64,000 nt of DNA, taken from Arcobacter siniprincipis. GTDB lineage: Bacteria; Campylobacterota; Campylobacteria; Campylobacterales; Arcobacteraceae. Below the pieces are notes generated by a model. That model did no database searches, had not been told where the DNA came from, and was given only the letters and a program-made list of their open reading frames with translations. The stretch lies in NCBI RefSeq assembly GCF_048571125.1, contig NZ_CP182343.1, positions 1,860,001-1,924,000 of the forward strand. The letters run 5' to 3'. A program made the translations under genes and the position numbers. This document shows positions 8,804 to 18,500 of this stretch, in pieces (positions within the stretch are counted from its first letter, which is position 1; each line of letters begins with the position of its first letter).

Positions 8804-9901
8804 TTATATTGTATATTGGTTTCTACCATTTTGTTTAGACTTATATAACTTTTCATCAGCAAGTTTATACAATCTATTTGTAGATATATTTGAACCTGGT
8901 TCATAAATAACAGCTCCAATAGATACTGTTACATATTTATTTGCTTTACTCTCTTTGTGTTCAATTTTTAAAAACTCAACTAGTTTTAAAATTGCACTTA
9001 AACAATTTTCTAAAATTTCTTTGTCAACATCAAATAATATAGCACCAAACTCTTCTCCACCTAACCTAAAAACATACTCATACTCTTTGTTAAAGTATTT
9101 TTTCAATTCATTTGCAACAGCTTTTAGGGTTTTATCTCCCATATCATGACCATAAGTATCATTATACTGTTTGAAAAAATCAATATCAAACATTATAAAA
9201 GCAGTTTGCCATTTATTTGAATTTGATACAACTGGAATACTATCAAATATTGTATCAAAATATCCTCTATTATATAACAATGTCATTGAATCTGTTATAG
9301 ATTCTATTTTATATTTTTTGTTCAATATTGTTAGATGGTTATCTTTTTTTATAATACTATATGTTAAATAAATAAAAATAGCAAAAGAGAAAATAACTAA
9401 AGCAATGATATTATAAAAAAGTAGTTTTTTCATATTCTCATATCTATTTAAAAACTCTTTTCTTTGTTTTCTAGCATTATTTATTTCATATTCAATTAAA
9501 AAATTTATTTTTTGAATCATAATTGTATATTTCATGTTATTCTTATCCATAAATGAAACTTTTATATCTTCATCTATAGAATCAACAACTTTTCTCTCTT
9601 GTATAGTTTTATAAGCTTTAAAATATGCATTCCAATTTGATTGAATTATTCTTTGACTTTTTTTGATTGAACAAAGTTTTTCTCTATTTTGAAGACAGAT
9701 AATCATATCTTTGTAACTTGAAGATATGTTTTGAAGATTTGTAACAGGAATAAAGTTGCCAAAATATATTTTATCTATTTGTTTTTTTAGGTTTTCAATT
9801 TGTGAGTTGAATATAAAACTAGCCATTACGAGCATCATTATTATAGTTATTAACAATAATACCAATTTAAAACTAACTGAGTCAAAAATACGTTTTTTCA
9901 T
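8804..9901 (-). CDS. Membrane diguanylate cyclase (GGDEF domain)
   Basis: This 365-residue sensor has one membrane helix at residues 12-30, a helical periplasmic stretch of about 125 residues, a second helix near 158-180, and a C-terminal GGDEF domain (about residues 200-365). The active-site loop reads FRLGGEEFGA, so the A-site is intact (GGEEF) and c-di-GMP synthesis is likely. The periplasmic part contains Cys pairs and positive residues but no fold I recognise; it resembles the four-helix bundle of chemoreceptor sensors. The ATG at 9901 has no strong ribosome site. Confidence 0.88.
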   Translation of the reverse strand: MKKRIFDSVSFKLVLLLITIIMMLVMASFIFNSQIENLKKQIDKIYFGNFIPVTNLQNISSSYKDMIICLQNREKLCSIKKSQRIIQSNWNAYFKAYKTIQERKVVDSIDEDIKVSFMDKNNMKYTIMIQKINFLIEYEINNARKQRKEFLNRYENMKKLLFYNIIALVIFSFAIFIYLTYSIIKKDNHLTILNKKYKIESITDSMTLLYNRGYFDTIFDSIPVVSNSNKWQTAFIMFDIDFFKQYNDTYGHDMGDKTLKAVANELKKYFNKEYEYVFRLGGEEFGAILFDVDKEILENCLSAILKLVEFLKIEHKESKANKYVTVSIGAVIYEPGSNISTNRLYKLADEKLYKSKQNGRNQYTI

Positions 9902-10005
9902 TATTTCTATTATATTAAAATAATTATTAAACCAAGTAAAAATTATATTTGCTATTTATTAGAAAATTTAGATAAAATTAAGAATATCCTTCGAAAGGAC
10001 ACATT

Positions 10006-10254
10006 ATGGAAATAAATAGCAATCTTGGGGCAATGAAAGTAGAAGAACTTAAACTTAATGATTCTGCTAAAAATATTGCAAATCCAAGAACTAATGCAAA
10101 GTCAAGCAATGAAGAAGTTACACAAGAAGTTACTCCTGATTTAATAAAATCTATTACAGAACAAATACCTATTCCTATAGCATATCAAGCAAATGCTACT
10201 AGTATAAAAGTGCAAAATGAGATTTTTGCATCAATAATAAATATAAAAGCATAA
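10006..10254 (+). CDS. Flagellar rod/hook-like mini-protein
   Basis: This is an 82-residue protein with AAAGGA 6 bases before its ATG. The N-terminus (INSNLGAMKVEELKLNDSAKNIANPRT) resembles the start of flagellar rod and hook proteins (NNIANANT), and the C-terminus (YQANATSIKVQNEIFASIIN) resembles the FANxxxIKTQDEMLGTLLDIK ending of FlgC/FlgE. The whole globular middle is missing, so it looks like only the two terminal helices that pair in the axial core. It lies 4 bases before trxC and is probably co-transcribed with it. The flagellar role is an inference from these end motifs; the gene may equally be an uncharacterised small protein. Confidence 0.55.
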   Translation: MEINSNLGAMKVEELKLNDSAKNIANPRTNAKSSNEEVTQEVTPDLIKSITEQIPIPIAYQANATSIKVQNEIFASIINIKA

Positions 10255-10258
10255 AATA

Positions 10259-10690
10259 ATGGATAAGATAAAAGTAGTTTGTTCTTTTTGTAATAGTGTA
10301 AATTCTATTCCCAAAAAAGATAGTTATAAAGTAGCTAATTGTGGTAAATGCAAAGAATCACTTCTAAATACAAAACCACTTGATTTAAATGACTCAAACT
10401 TTGATTTACAAATTGTAAATTCTGATATTCCTGTAGTTGTAGATTTTTGGGCACCTTGGTGTGGACCTTGTAAAATGTTTGCACCAACATTTGAAGAAGT
10501 TAGTAGTAAATACCCTTTAAAAGCAAAGTTTGCAAAAGTAAATACAGAAGTTGAACAAAAATTAGGCTCTAAGTATCAAATACGCTCAATTCCTACTTTA
10601 ATTATTTATAAAGCAGGAAAAGAGATGGAAAGAGTATCAGGAGCATTGGATTCTGCAAGATTAAATATGTTGATTAATAAATATATTTAA
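10259..10690 (+). CDS. trxC: Thioredoxin 2 (TrxC-type)
   Basis: The 143-residue protein carries a zinc ribbon at its N-terminus (Cys8, Cys11, Cys28, Cys31) and a thioredoxin domain with the active site WCGPC at residues 67-71 and the cis-Pro loop SIPTLIIY. TrxC is a cytoplasmic disulfide reductase linked to oxidative stress and heat. The gene begins 4 bases after the rod-like mini-protein with no clear ribosome site of its own, which suggests translational coupling. Its end overlaps the convergent TtcA-like gene by 4 bases. Confidence 0.93.
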   Translation: MDKIKVVCSFCNSVNSIPKKDSYKVANCGKCKESLLNTKPLDLNDSNFDLQIVNSDIPVVVDFWAPWCGPCKMFAPTFEEVSSKYPLKAKFAKVNTEVEQKLGSKYQIRSIPTLIIYKAGKEMERVSGALDSARLNMLINKYI

Positions 10691-11439
10691 TCTAATAACT
10701 CTTTATCAAAAAAAGTTGAAGTTTGGATGTTTTTAAATGCTGCTTTCATAGAAACAAACATTTGAGGATTTTCTTCTTCCATTTTTTCCAATAATTCTTT
10801 TGTTGCAGCTCTTGCATGTGGCATTTTAATATCAAATCTCATAGCAGGACAAGCTTCATCACCTATTACACTTATTTCATTTGTTGTTGCAAAAGCTCTT
10901 AATTGTCTCTCTCTACAAAAAATAAGAGGTCTTATTACTTCTAGTCCATTCTCAGCTTTATATCTAGGAGGCATAGATCTCAAAGCTCCATTATATAAGA
11001 AATTCATAAAAAATGATTCCATTGCATCATCTAAGTGATGTCCTAAAGCCAATTTATTATATCCTTGTTCTTGTGCAGTTGAGTATAAATACCCTCTTCT
11101 CATTCTTGAGAAAAATGAACAAAAAGAAGAGTTTTTTCTTATTTTTTCTTTTGATAATTCAAAAATTTCTGTATCAATAATCTCATGTTCTATTCCATGC
11201 TTGGCACAATGTTTTGACAAGAACTCAACTTGTTCTCCCATACCATAAGTTACAGTAACTGCTTTAAATTCAAAATCAAATGGTGTAACTCTTTTTATAT
11301 GATTTAATGCATGAATTAATGTAGTAGAGTCTTTTCCACCTGAAAATCCAACTAAAACTCTATCACCTTCTTTTATTAAACCATACTCCGCATTTGTTCG
11401 TCCAACTACACTTGAAATTTTTTTACTTAATTCAATCAA
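10687..11439 (-). CDS. TtcA-like PP-loop tRNA thiolase with altered Fe-S cysteines
   Basis: The 250-residue protein has the ATP-pyrophosphatase PP-loop SGGKDSTTL (residues about 34-42) and the TtcA regions RMRRGYLYSTA, LALGHHLDDAMESFF and EVIRPLIFCRERQL. TtcA makes 2-thiocytidine at tRNA position 32 using a [4Fe-4S] cluster held by cysteines of two CxxC motifs. Here the first motif reads FCSFF, so its second cysteine is Phe, and the later motif reads EACPAM with one cysteine only. Either the cluster is held differently or the substrate has changed. The start is a TTG at 11439 with AGGA about 10 bases upstream. The DNA at the CSFF site is clean, with no sign of a frameshift. Confidence 0.8.
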   Translation of the reverse strand: MIELSKKISSVVGRTNAEYGLIKEGDRVLVGFSGGKDSTTLIHALNHIKRVTPFDFEFKAVTVTYGMGEQVEFLSKHCAKHGIEHEIIDTEIFELSKEKIRKNSSFCSFFSRMRRGYLYSTAQEQGYNKLALGHHLDDAMESFFMNFLYNGALRSMPPRYKAENGLEVIRPLIFCRERQLRAFATTNEISVIGDEACPAMRFDIKMPHARAATKELLEKMEEENPQMFVSMKAAFKNIQTSTFFDKELLD

Positions 11440-11587
11440 TTTTTTTTATCCTAAACTTTTTTCGCGATTATATCATAATTTATATTTATTTATATATTTA
11501 ATATTCATCGATAAAATATATAAAAATTAACTACAATTTTAGAAAAAGTTACTATAATTTGAATATAATTTAAAATAAAGATAAAAA

Positions 11588-11776
11588 ATGACAACAGAAG
11601 AAATAAGCCAATTTAGACAAAAAATAAGTGAAACAATCATGCCTCTTGCTGCAAATATGAAAGATGTCGATATAAAAGAGTTAATAGAACATATTGAAAA
11701 AGAAAATCCCGAACTTCCTGAAGGCTTTGGAAATATGCTTTATGAGCAAGTTCTTATATTAAAATATAAAAAATAA
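11588..11776 (+). CDS. Small acidic hypothetical protein
   Basis: A 62-residue protein, mostly helical and acidic (DVDIKELIEHIEKENPELPEGFG), with no signal peptide or membrane segment. It is preceded by two overlapping TATAAT-like boxes (11553-11558 and 11564-11569) but only a weak ribosome site. I do not recognise the family. It is placed between a TtcA-like gene and a chemoreceptor without an obvious link to either. Reality of the gene rests on the plausible promoter, codon use like its neighbours and the lack of any other gene in the gap. Confidence 0.5.
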   Translation: MTTEEISQFRQKISETIMPLAANMKDVDIKELIEHIEKENPELPEGFGNMLYEQVLILKYKK

Positions 11777-11820
11777 ATTTATTTTTTATATTTTAACCTT
11801 CAATATCCTAAATACAAATA

Positions 11821-13689
11821 TCAAATTTCTTCGTGAAATTCTTTTTTATTTGTATTTTCTACAACTTTCTCTGCTATTTTATTTACTTCATTAGCTACAT
11901 GATTAGCCTCAGATGCAACAACTGCATTTTGTTGAGTTACTTGATCTAATTTGTTAATCGTACTATTAATTTGTTCCATCGCACTAAATTGTTCTTTTGA
12001 AGCATTCGAAACTTCTGAAATAAGAGATAAGGTATTATGAATATTTTTATTTAATCTTTCATATCCATTTATCATATCAGTTGATATTTTTTTACCTTCA
12101 TTTGTTTTTTCTGTTGCATTTTCAACCAACTCTTTTATTTCATGTGCTGCTTCAGCGCTTCTTGAAGCTAAATTTCTAACCTCTTGCGCAACTACAGCAA
12201 AGCCTTTCCCCGCTTCACCAGCAGTTGCTGCTTCAACTGCTGCATTAAGACTTAAGATATTTGTTTGAAATGCTATTTGATCAATTATTGTAATTGCTTC
12301 TGCTATTGATTGAGTTTGTTCATTTATTTTATCCATAGAAGAAGCTGTTCTTGAAGCTAATTCTTCTCCTTGTGTTACTGAATCAGAAACTTCATTTGCA
12401 TAAGTGTTCATTTGTACTATATTATTTGAACTATTTTTCATATTTGATGTTATCTCTTCAATTGCAGCAGCAGATTCTTCTAATGATGCAGCTTGGTTAT
12501 TTGCTGAAATAGTTAAGCTATCTACACCTTTTGACAATTTATGTGCATTTGTTGATAAATCTACTCCCATCTTTTTATTTTCAATTAACATAGTCGTTAT
12601 TGCAAGCCCTAAATTATTTATATCATCACAAAGTGCTTTTAAATCACCTTCCATATGAGTTGTATCTATTTTAGCTCTATAATCATAATTTGTATAAGAA
12701 GATAATACATTCATTGCATTTTGAATATTCTCTTTTACTACAAAAAGCATTTGGTTAATAACTTCTTTTAACTCATGTAAAGTAGGGTTTGGAGTATCTC
12801 CACTAATAGATACATCTAAAATACCTTTTTTTGCCTCATTTGCACAATGAATTGCACTATCAACTAATACTCTATCTTTTTCAATAGTAATTTTTGTTTT
12901 TGTAATACTATTATTTATAATCTTAGCCATAGTTCCTAACTCATCAGAAGAATTTAATTGAATCTCTTTTGCATCACTTTTTTCTTGGTTTAGATACTGG
13001 AAAAAATCTAATAATCCATCTTGAAATATAACAAGAGGCTTTTTAATTGAATTAGTAACTCCAATAATAATAAAAAATAATAAACTTATAACCACAGCAA
13101 CAAGTGTATATAGAGTATATCTAGTCTTTTCTATCTTCTTTAAAGCCAATTCATAACTTAAATTATTTTGTTTATATGCAAATTCATTGATACTATTTAA
13201 ATCTTTAGAAATTTTAGTAAAAGGAATATCACTCTCTAAAATTTTATCTAAGTAAATATTCATAACATCATTCATTGCATCAGTAATTTGTCCATTATAA
13301 TCTTTTAAATTAACATCAATGTCTTTAATTAATTTTTTTATTTTTTCATCATGTACAACTGATTTTAATAGTTTTTTATAATCTTCATCAACTACTTTTC
13401 TAATATCATTTAGTTTTTTTATTTCTGCATTAATTTCTGGTTCATCATATGCACCAGTTACATAATTAAAAACTTTGTATAAAATTCCATTATATAACTC
13501 AATATCAGCCAAAAACTTACTACTTGTTTGATAAAGTTCAAATTTAACTTCAACAATTTCTTTTAATGTATTTTTATTTGAAGTTAAAGAGTTATTTGCA
13601 AATATTGCTAATGTTAATAAAAATAGTAAAGCAATACTTGGTGCAATTAGAACTTTAGAACCAATTTTTAGATTTTTTAGTCCAAACAT
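11821..13689 (-). CDS. Methyl-accepting chemotaxis protein
   Basis: A 622-residue chemoreceptor. Helix 1 (about 13-31) is followed by a periplasmic helical domain of about 150 residues, helix 2 (about 190-210), a HAMP-like linker and the cytoplasmic coiled coil. The kinase-contact tip is conserved (QIAFQTNILSLNAAVEAATA and GEAGKGFAVVAQEVRNLASR). No PAS, CZB or pentapeptide tether was seen. The ligand is unknown. AAGGA precedes the ATG at 13689. It is 13 bases downstream of the glutamate-synthase-like gene, so co-transcription is possible. Confidence 0.93.
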   Translation of the reverse strand: MFGLKNLKIGSKVLIAPSIALLFLLTLAIFANNSLTSNKNTLKEIVEVKFELYQTSSKFLADIELYNGILYKVFNYVTGAYDEPEINAEIKKLNDIRKVVDEDYKKLLKSVVHDEKIKKLIKDIDVNLKDYNGQITDAMNDVMNIYLDKILESDIPFTKISKDLNSINEFAYKQNNLSYELALKKIEKTRYTLYTLVAVVISLLFFIIIGVTNSIKKPLVIFQDGLLDFFQYLNQEKSDAKEIQLNSSDELGTMAKIINNSITKTKITIEKDRVLVDSAIHCANEAKKGILDVSISGDTPNPTLHELKEVINQMLFVVKENIQNAMNVLSSYTNYDYRAKIDTTHMEGDLKALCDDINNLGLAITTMLIENKKMGVDLSTNAHKLSKGVDSLTISANNQAASLEESAAAIEEITSNMKNSSNNIVQMNTYANEVSDSVTQGEELASRTASSMDKINEQTQSIAEAITIIDQIAFQTNILSLNAAVEAATAGEAGKGFAVVAQEVRNLASRSAEAAHEIKELVENATEKTNEGKKISTDMINGYERLNKNIHNTLSLISEVSNASKEQFSAMEQINSTINKLDQVTQQNAVVASEANHVANEVNKIAEKVVENTNKKEFHEEI

Positions 13690-13702
13690 AAAAATTTCCT
13701 TC

Positions 13703-15400
13703 TTATTTTTTGATTAATATTCTTCTCTCAAATAAAGCATCCATATCATCATGAATAATTGAATCTTTATCTAAGAAAATTAATTTATCTTTATTTAGTT
13801 GATTGACATTTTTCAATCCCATTACTGCAAGTAAACTTTTCATACTTTTTAAAATATTTTTATGATAGTTTTTAACATTACTAGCATGTTTTTTTACAAA
13901 ATAATGCTTTCTTTTTTTAATGTCTTGTGTTGCTAATCCAACAGGACATTGATGTTCTCCAGCACCTGAACAATATCTTGCACGAATACACCCTGCACTC
14001 ATCATAAAACCACGAGCAATTTGTACAAAATCAGCACCTAAACAAAGTGTAATTATTACATCATCCGGAGTCAAGATTTTACCACTTGCTGATAATTTAA
14101 CTTTGTCTCTAACTTCATAATCTTTTAAAACTTTATCAACTAAGTATAAAGCATCTCTAATATCCATACCAATTCTTTCCATCATATCTAATGGTGCAGT
14201 AGCACTACCTCCACTTCCACCATCAATAGAGATATAATCAGGATAAGGTAAACCTAACTCTTCTCTTCTTTTTATCTCTTTTGCAATTGGAACTATATTG
14301 TCATAATCAGAAATAACTATTTTTATTCCTACTGGTTTTTTTGATGCTTCTTGTAGTTCACCTATAAAATCAAATAACTCTTCAGTAGTATTAGCATAAG
14401 GAAATCTATTAGGAGAAAAAGCATCTTTGTGTGCTTCAATATTCCTATAATAAGCAATTGAAGGAGTTACTTTTTCAGCGATTAATTTACCACCTGTTTG
14501 TTTAGCACCTTGAGCAATTTTTATCTCAGTCATTTTACAAAAACTCATTTGTTTTTTATAACGCTCTTTATCAAACTTTCCATCTCTTGATCTAACACCA
14601 TATAAACCTGAACTTATTTGTAAAATAATATCTGGCATATCTTCAGGTACTTCATTTGGGAAAGCTTCAATAGGTGCCTCCCAATTAGGTCTAAAAAAAC
14701 ACTCTTTATCTTTATTAAAAACATAAGTATCTGCTTCTAAGTCCTTTTTAAATAGACCTCTTCTATAAAAATCAATAGCTACTGGTTCATTGAATAAGAT
14801 TTTCGATAATCTAAAAATCTTATGCTGTAAAGCATTACCAGTAACTTCTTTCATATACTTTGTATCATAATTATAATGTGTTACGAAAAAGTTTGAAGTC
14901 AATCCACCCTCACCTGAATTTATTGGAAAATCACCATCTTTTGCTCCATAAACAAAAGCTCTAGTCCCCTCAGGAGAAATAGACCCATCACTCATCGGCC
15001 CACGACCTAAAATCGAATTTGCCACAAAGGGTTTTTCTCTATTTTCACCAAATGTAACTGAAAACTCATTATCAATTTCATCTTCATTTAATACAATGTT
15101 CGTGTGTCTTAACATAAATTTTGGTTTAGGTAATGGCTGAGAAGGTGAAAAAGATGCAAAATTGACTTTATCCCTTGAAGCACTATATACCCAATCTAGT
15201 TTATCCATTGATTCATAAAATTTTTCATCACCAAAATATTGTCTAAAAGGTTCTCTAAACTCTTGGAAAACAAATCTCAAACGGCCAACAATTGGATAAT
15301 TAACTAAAATTTGATGTGTTCTTTGAACATATTTATCATGGACATACCACATAAATATACCTAAACCAAAAACTACTAATACTATAAACCAAGTTTCCAT
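13703..15400 (-). CDS. Membrane-anchored FMN-binding glutamate-synthase-like protein
   Basis: The 565-residue protein starts with one membrane helix (residues 4-20), then a domain matching the FMN barrel of glutamate synthase: GVRSRDGKFD, SIDGGSGGSATAPL, ASGKILTPDDV, and a cysteine cluster C-x5-C-x7-C in GCIRARYCSGAGEHQCPVG which would hold a 3Fe-4S or similar cluster. It lacks the glutaminase domain and the GXGXG helix, so it is not a full glutamate synthase. Known relatives are annotated only as FMN-binding glutamate-synthase family proteins; the electron partner and reaction are unknown. It is next to putA, whose product is glutamate. Confidence 0.82.
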   Translation of the reverse strand: METWFIVLVVFGLGIFMWYVHDKYVQRTHQILVNYPIVGRLRFVFQEFREPFRQYFGDEKFYESMDKLDWVYSASRDKVNFASFSPSQPLPKPKFMLRHTNIVLNEDEIDNEFSVTFGENREKPFVANSILGRGPMSDGSISPEGTRAFVYGAKDGDFPINSGEGGLTSNFFVTHYNYDTKYMKEVTGNALQHKIFRLSKILFNEPVAIDFYRRGLFKKDLEADTYVFNKDKECFFRPNWEAPIEAFPNEVPEDMPDIILQISSGLYGVRSRDGKFDKERYKKQMSFCKMTEIKIAQGAKQTGGKLIAEKVTPSIAYYRNIEAHKDAFSPNRFPYANTTEELFDFIGELQEASKKPVGIKIVISDYDNIVPIAKEIKRREELGLPYPDYISIDGGSGGSATAPLDMMERIGMDIRDALYLVDKVLKDYEVRDKVKLSASGKILTPDDVIITLCLGADFVQIARGFMMSAGCIRARYCSGAGEHQCPVGLATQDIKKRKHYFVKKHASNVKNYHKNILKSMKSLLAVMGLKNVNQLNKDKLIFLDKDSIIHDDMDALFERRILIKK

Positions 15401-15475
15401 ATATAATTCCTATTATATTTTTTAGGGCTTTAACATCACGAAATGTATAAAAGTGGGGTTAAAATTAAAAGTGGC

Positions 15476-15501
15476 AATAAGAAGGAAAATTCCTTCTTAT
15501 T
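15476..15501 (-). terminator. Hairpin overlapping the putA stop
   Basis: A 12-bp perfect stem (15476-15487 with 15490-15501) with a 2-base loop spans the putA stop codon. Downstream on the minus strand the U-run is weak, so it may be a terminator or a 3'-end stabiliser rather than a strong stop. Confidence 0.55.
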
Positions 15502-18500
15502 TTAAACCTCTTGCACCAATATTTCCATATCTATGGAAAGAGTGAGAGATTGATTGCTCAATGAAATAGTTAAGAAGTTCTAGTCTTCCTTCCATCATTG
15601 GAGCTTGTCTTACTATATATGTAAGAGATTTTGATGCAGCTTCAAAAATTGAAGAAGGAACTTTACTAATATTTGAGTAAATAACTCTTTGATAATCTTT
15701 TATTGTATTTGCAAAAGATTTATCATCTTCTTCAACAACTTTATTTGTTCCTAATAGAATAGCAGATTTAGCTAAGAAATCTTTAATAGTATCATTGCCA
15801 TTAATTGAAACAGTAAAGCTTACATTTGAAATTCTTGCTCCTAAGATTCTAGATACTACTTCAAAAATTGTATCATCAGAGCTTACTCTAATCACAATTT
15901 TATCCAATGGTAAATATCTAAAGTGATTATCTTCACCTCTTACTTCACAATAATCTTTTGCTTTACTAAATTCATTTTCATAGTTTTCATAATATGATTG
16001 AACAGCAACTGCTAATTTTTCGAACTCTTCTTTATTTTCACCTTTTGATTTACAAGATTCAATAAATTTAACTAAATCAGAGTTGTATTTTTTACTAACA
16101 GTTGGATTTGATTTTTCAGTAAAATTAACAAATTGAGTAACATAGTTGAAAATACCAACTTTTCTTCCTGCTCCAATTGCAGATTTACCCATACCACCAA
16201 ATGGTTGTCGCAGAACAATCGCACCAGTTGTTCCTCTATTTACATAAAGGTTACCAGCTTTAAGATTTGCTTTCCAATAAGAAACTTCTCTTTCATCAAG
16301 AGATTCAATACCAGAAGTCAATCCATAACCTGTATCATTTACAATTTTTACAGCATGTGCTAAATCTTTTGCTTTAACAACGGCAAGAACTGGTCCAAAT
16401 AACTCATTCATATGAATAAAGTTACCCTCCTCTACGCCCCATTTAATTGCTGGTTTTAACATATACTCATTACCCTCTGCATATTCAGGAGCAACCAACC
16501 ACTCTTCTTTACCTTCTAATTCACTAATTGCTTTTTTAAGATTTCCAGATACAGGATTTGCTAAAGTTCCAATTCTATTTTTTAAATCCCAAACAGAACC
16601 AACACTCATAGACTTAGCAGTATCAATTAAAGCTTTTTTAAATGACTCATCATTATAAACTTCTTCTTCTAATACTAAAAGTGATGTTGCAGAACATTTT
16701 TGACCTGAGTTTGCAAATGCACTTTGACAAACATTTTTAACAGCTTGTTCTCTATCAGCCATATTTGTTACAATTGTTGCATCTTTACCACCAGTTTCAG
16801 CAGTCAATAATAAATCAGGTCTAGTTTTTAACATAGCAGCAGCTGTATCTTCACCACCTGTTAAAATAACAAAATCAACATCTTTATTAGCAATTAAATG
16901 CTCACCTGCAAGTGCACCTGGACAAGGAACAAATTGAAGAACATTTTTAGAAATACCAGCATCCCAAAAACATTTACACATCTCATATGCTGTTAATGCT
17001 GCAGCTGATGCTGGTTTAATAATAACTGTATTTCCAGCAGCTAAAGATGAAGCAACTCCACCTAAAGGAATAGCAACTGGGAAATTCCATGGTGGAATTA
17101 CAACACCTACACCTTTTCCTGAAAACTCTAAGTTTTGATATTTTTCAAAATAATGTGTACTATATGGATAAAATTCTAAGAAATCAACCGCTTCAGAAAC
17201 TTCAACATCTGTTTCAGTAAATACTTTACCAACTTCAGCAGCAGCAACACCGATTAAATCATCTCTTCTCTCTCTCACCTTTATAGCTACAAGTTTAAGT
17301 GCAGCATGTCTTTGTTCATGAGTTAAACTTCTCCAACCATCTTTGTCAGCCTTTGCAACTTCTACAGCTTTTTTAAGATCATCAGCATTTGCATTTGCAA
17401 ATTTACCTGCTAAAACACCATCTTTAATTTGAGATTTATCAATTGCATCTACTACTTTTCTATCTTCTGAAATATCAACTCCCCCAACAACTATTGGAGT
17501 AATTTTGTGTTCTGTATCTTTAGAAAATTGCCATTTTTTAATAATATTTCTAGCCCACTCTTGATTAGCTGCTAATACGAAATCTGTATCAGCTTCAGCA
17601 TGATACTCTTTTGTATCATATGATGAGTGTGAAAAATCATCCCATTTTTCTGTAAGTCTATTTTGTGTTCTATGAGCACCTACAAATGAAGTTTTTTCAT
17701 TTTCAAAAGATTTTAAAAATAATTCTTTTTGCATATTCCAATCTTTTGAACCAACTGTAAGACCAAAAGAGTATCTAATAAAGTTATTTGGACCTGTATT
17801 TTCATCAAGTCTTCTCACTAAATATGCAATTGCATTTGTGAATTGTTCTTTTGCAGCAGTTGGTGCATATAAAATAACAGATTTAGAAATTTCTCTAATT
17901 GCTAATCTTGCAGCTTCACTCATACCTTCTAACATCTCTAAAGTATGATATTCGCTTGTTTTATTTTCTTGAGCTAATGTTGTAGCAAATGCTAATTCAA
18001 ATAAGTTATGAGAAGCAGTTCCTATATGCATAAATGGAGCATTATCTGGTTGTAATGCAAATCTAGCCATTCTTTTATAATTTGAATCTGTATCACTTTT
18101 ATCTGTATAAGTTACCATTTCCCAGTGTTTTTGGCTTGCTTCAGTTTCTTCCATCTCCATATTAGCACCTTTTACAAGTCTAAACTTCATAGGAGAACCA
18201 CCATTTTCTACTCTTTTTTTAGCCCAAGCTAATAAGTCTTTTTGTACCAAAAATGAATCAGGAATATATGCTTGTAATACAATACCAGCATAAAAATCTT
18301 TAAACTGTGGTTTATCCAATGTTCTTTTGAATACTTCAACTGTAATAGCTAAATCCCTATACTCTTCCATATCAAGATTTATAAATTTATTTGATTTAGT
18401 TCCATCTGGAGCTATGTAAGGATACTTAATTGCTTGTTCATATATTTTAGTTAATTTTTCAACAAGCACTTCAACTGTGTGCTCAAAATTCAAAGGACTG

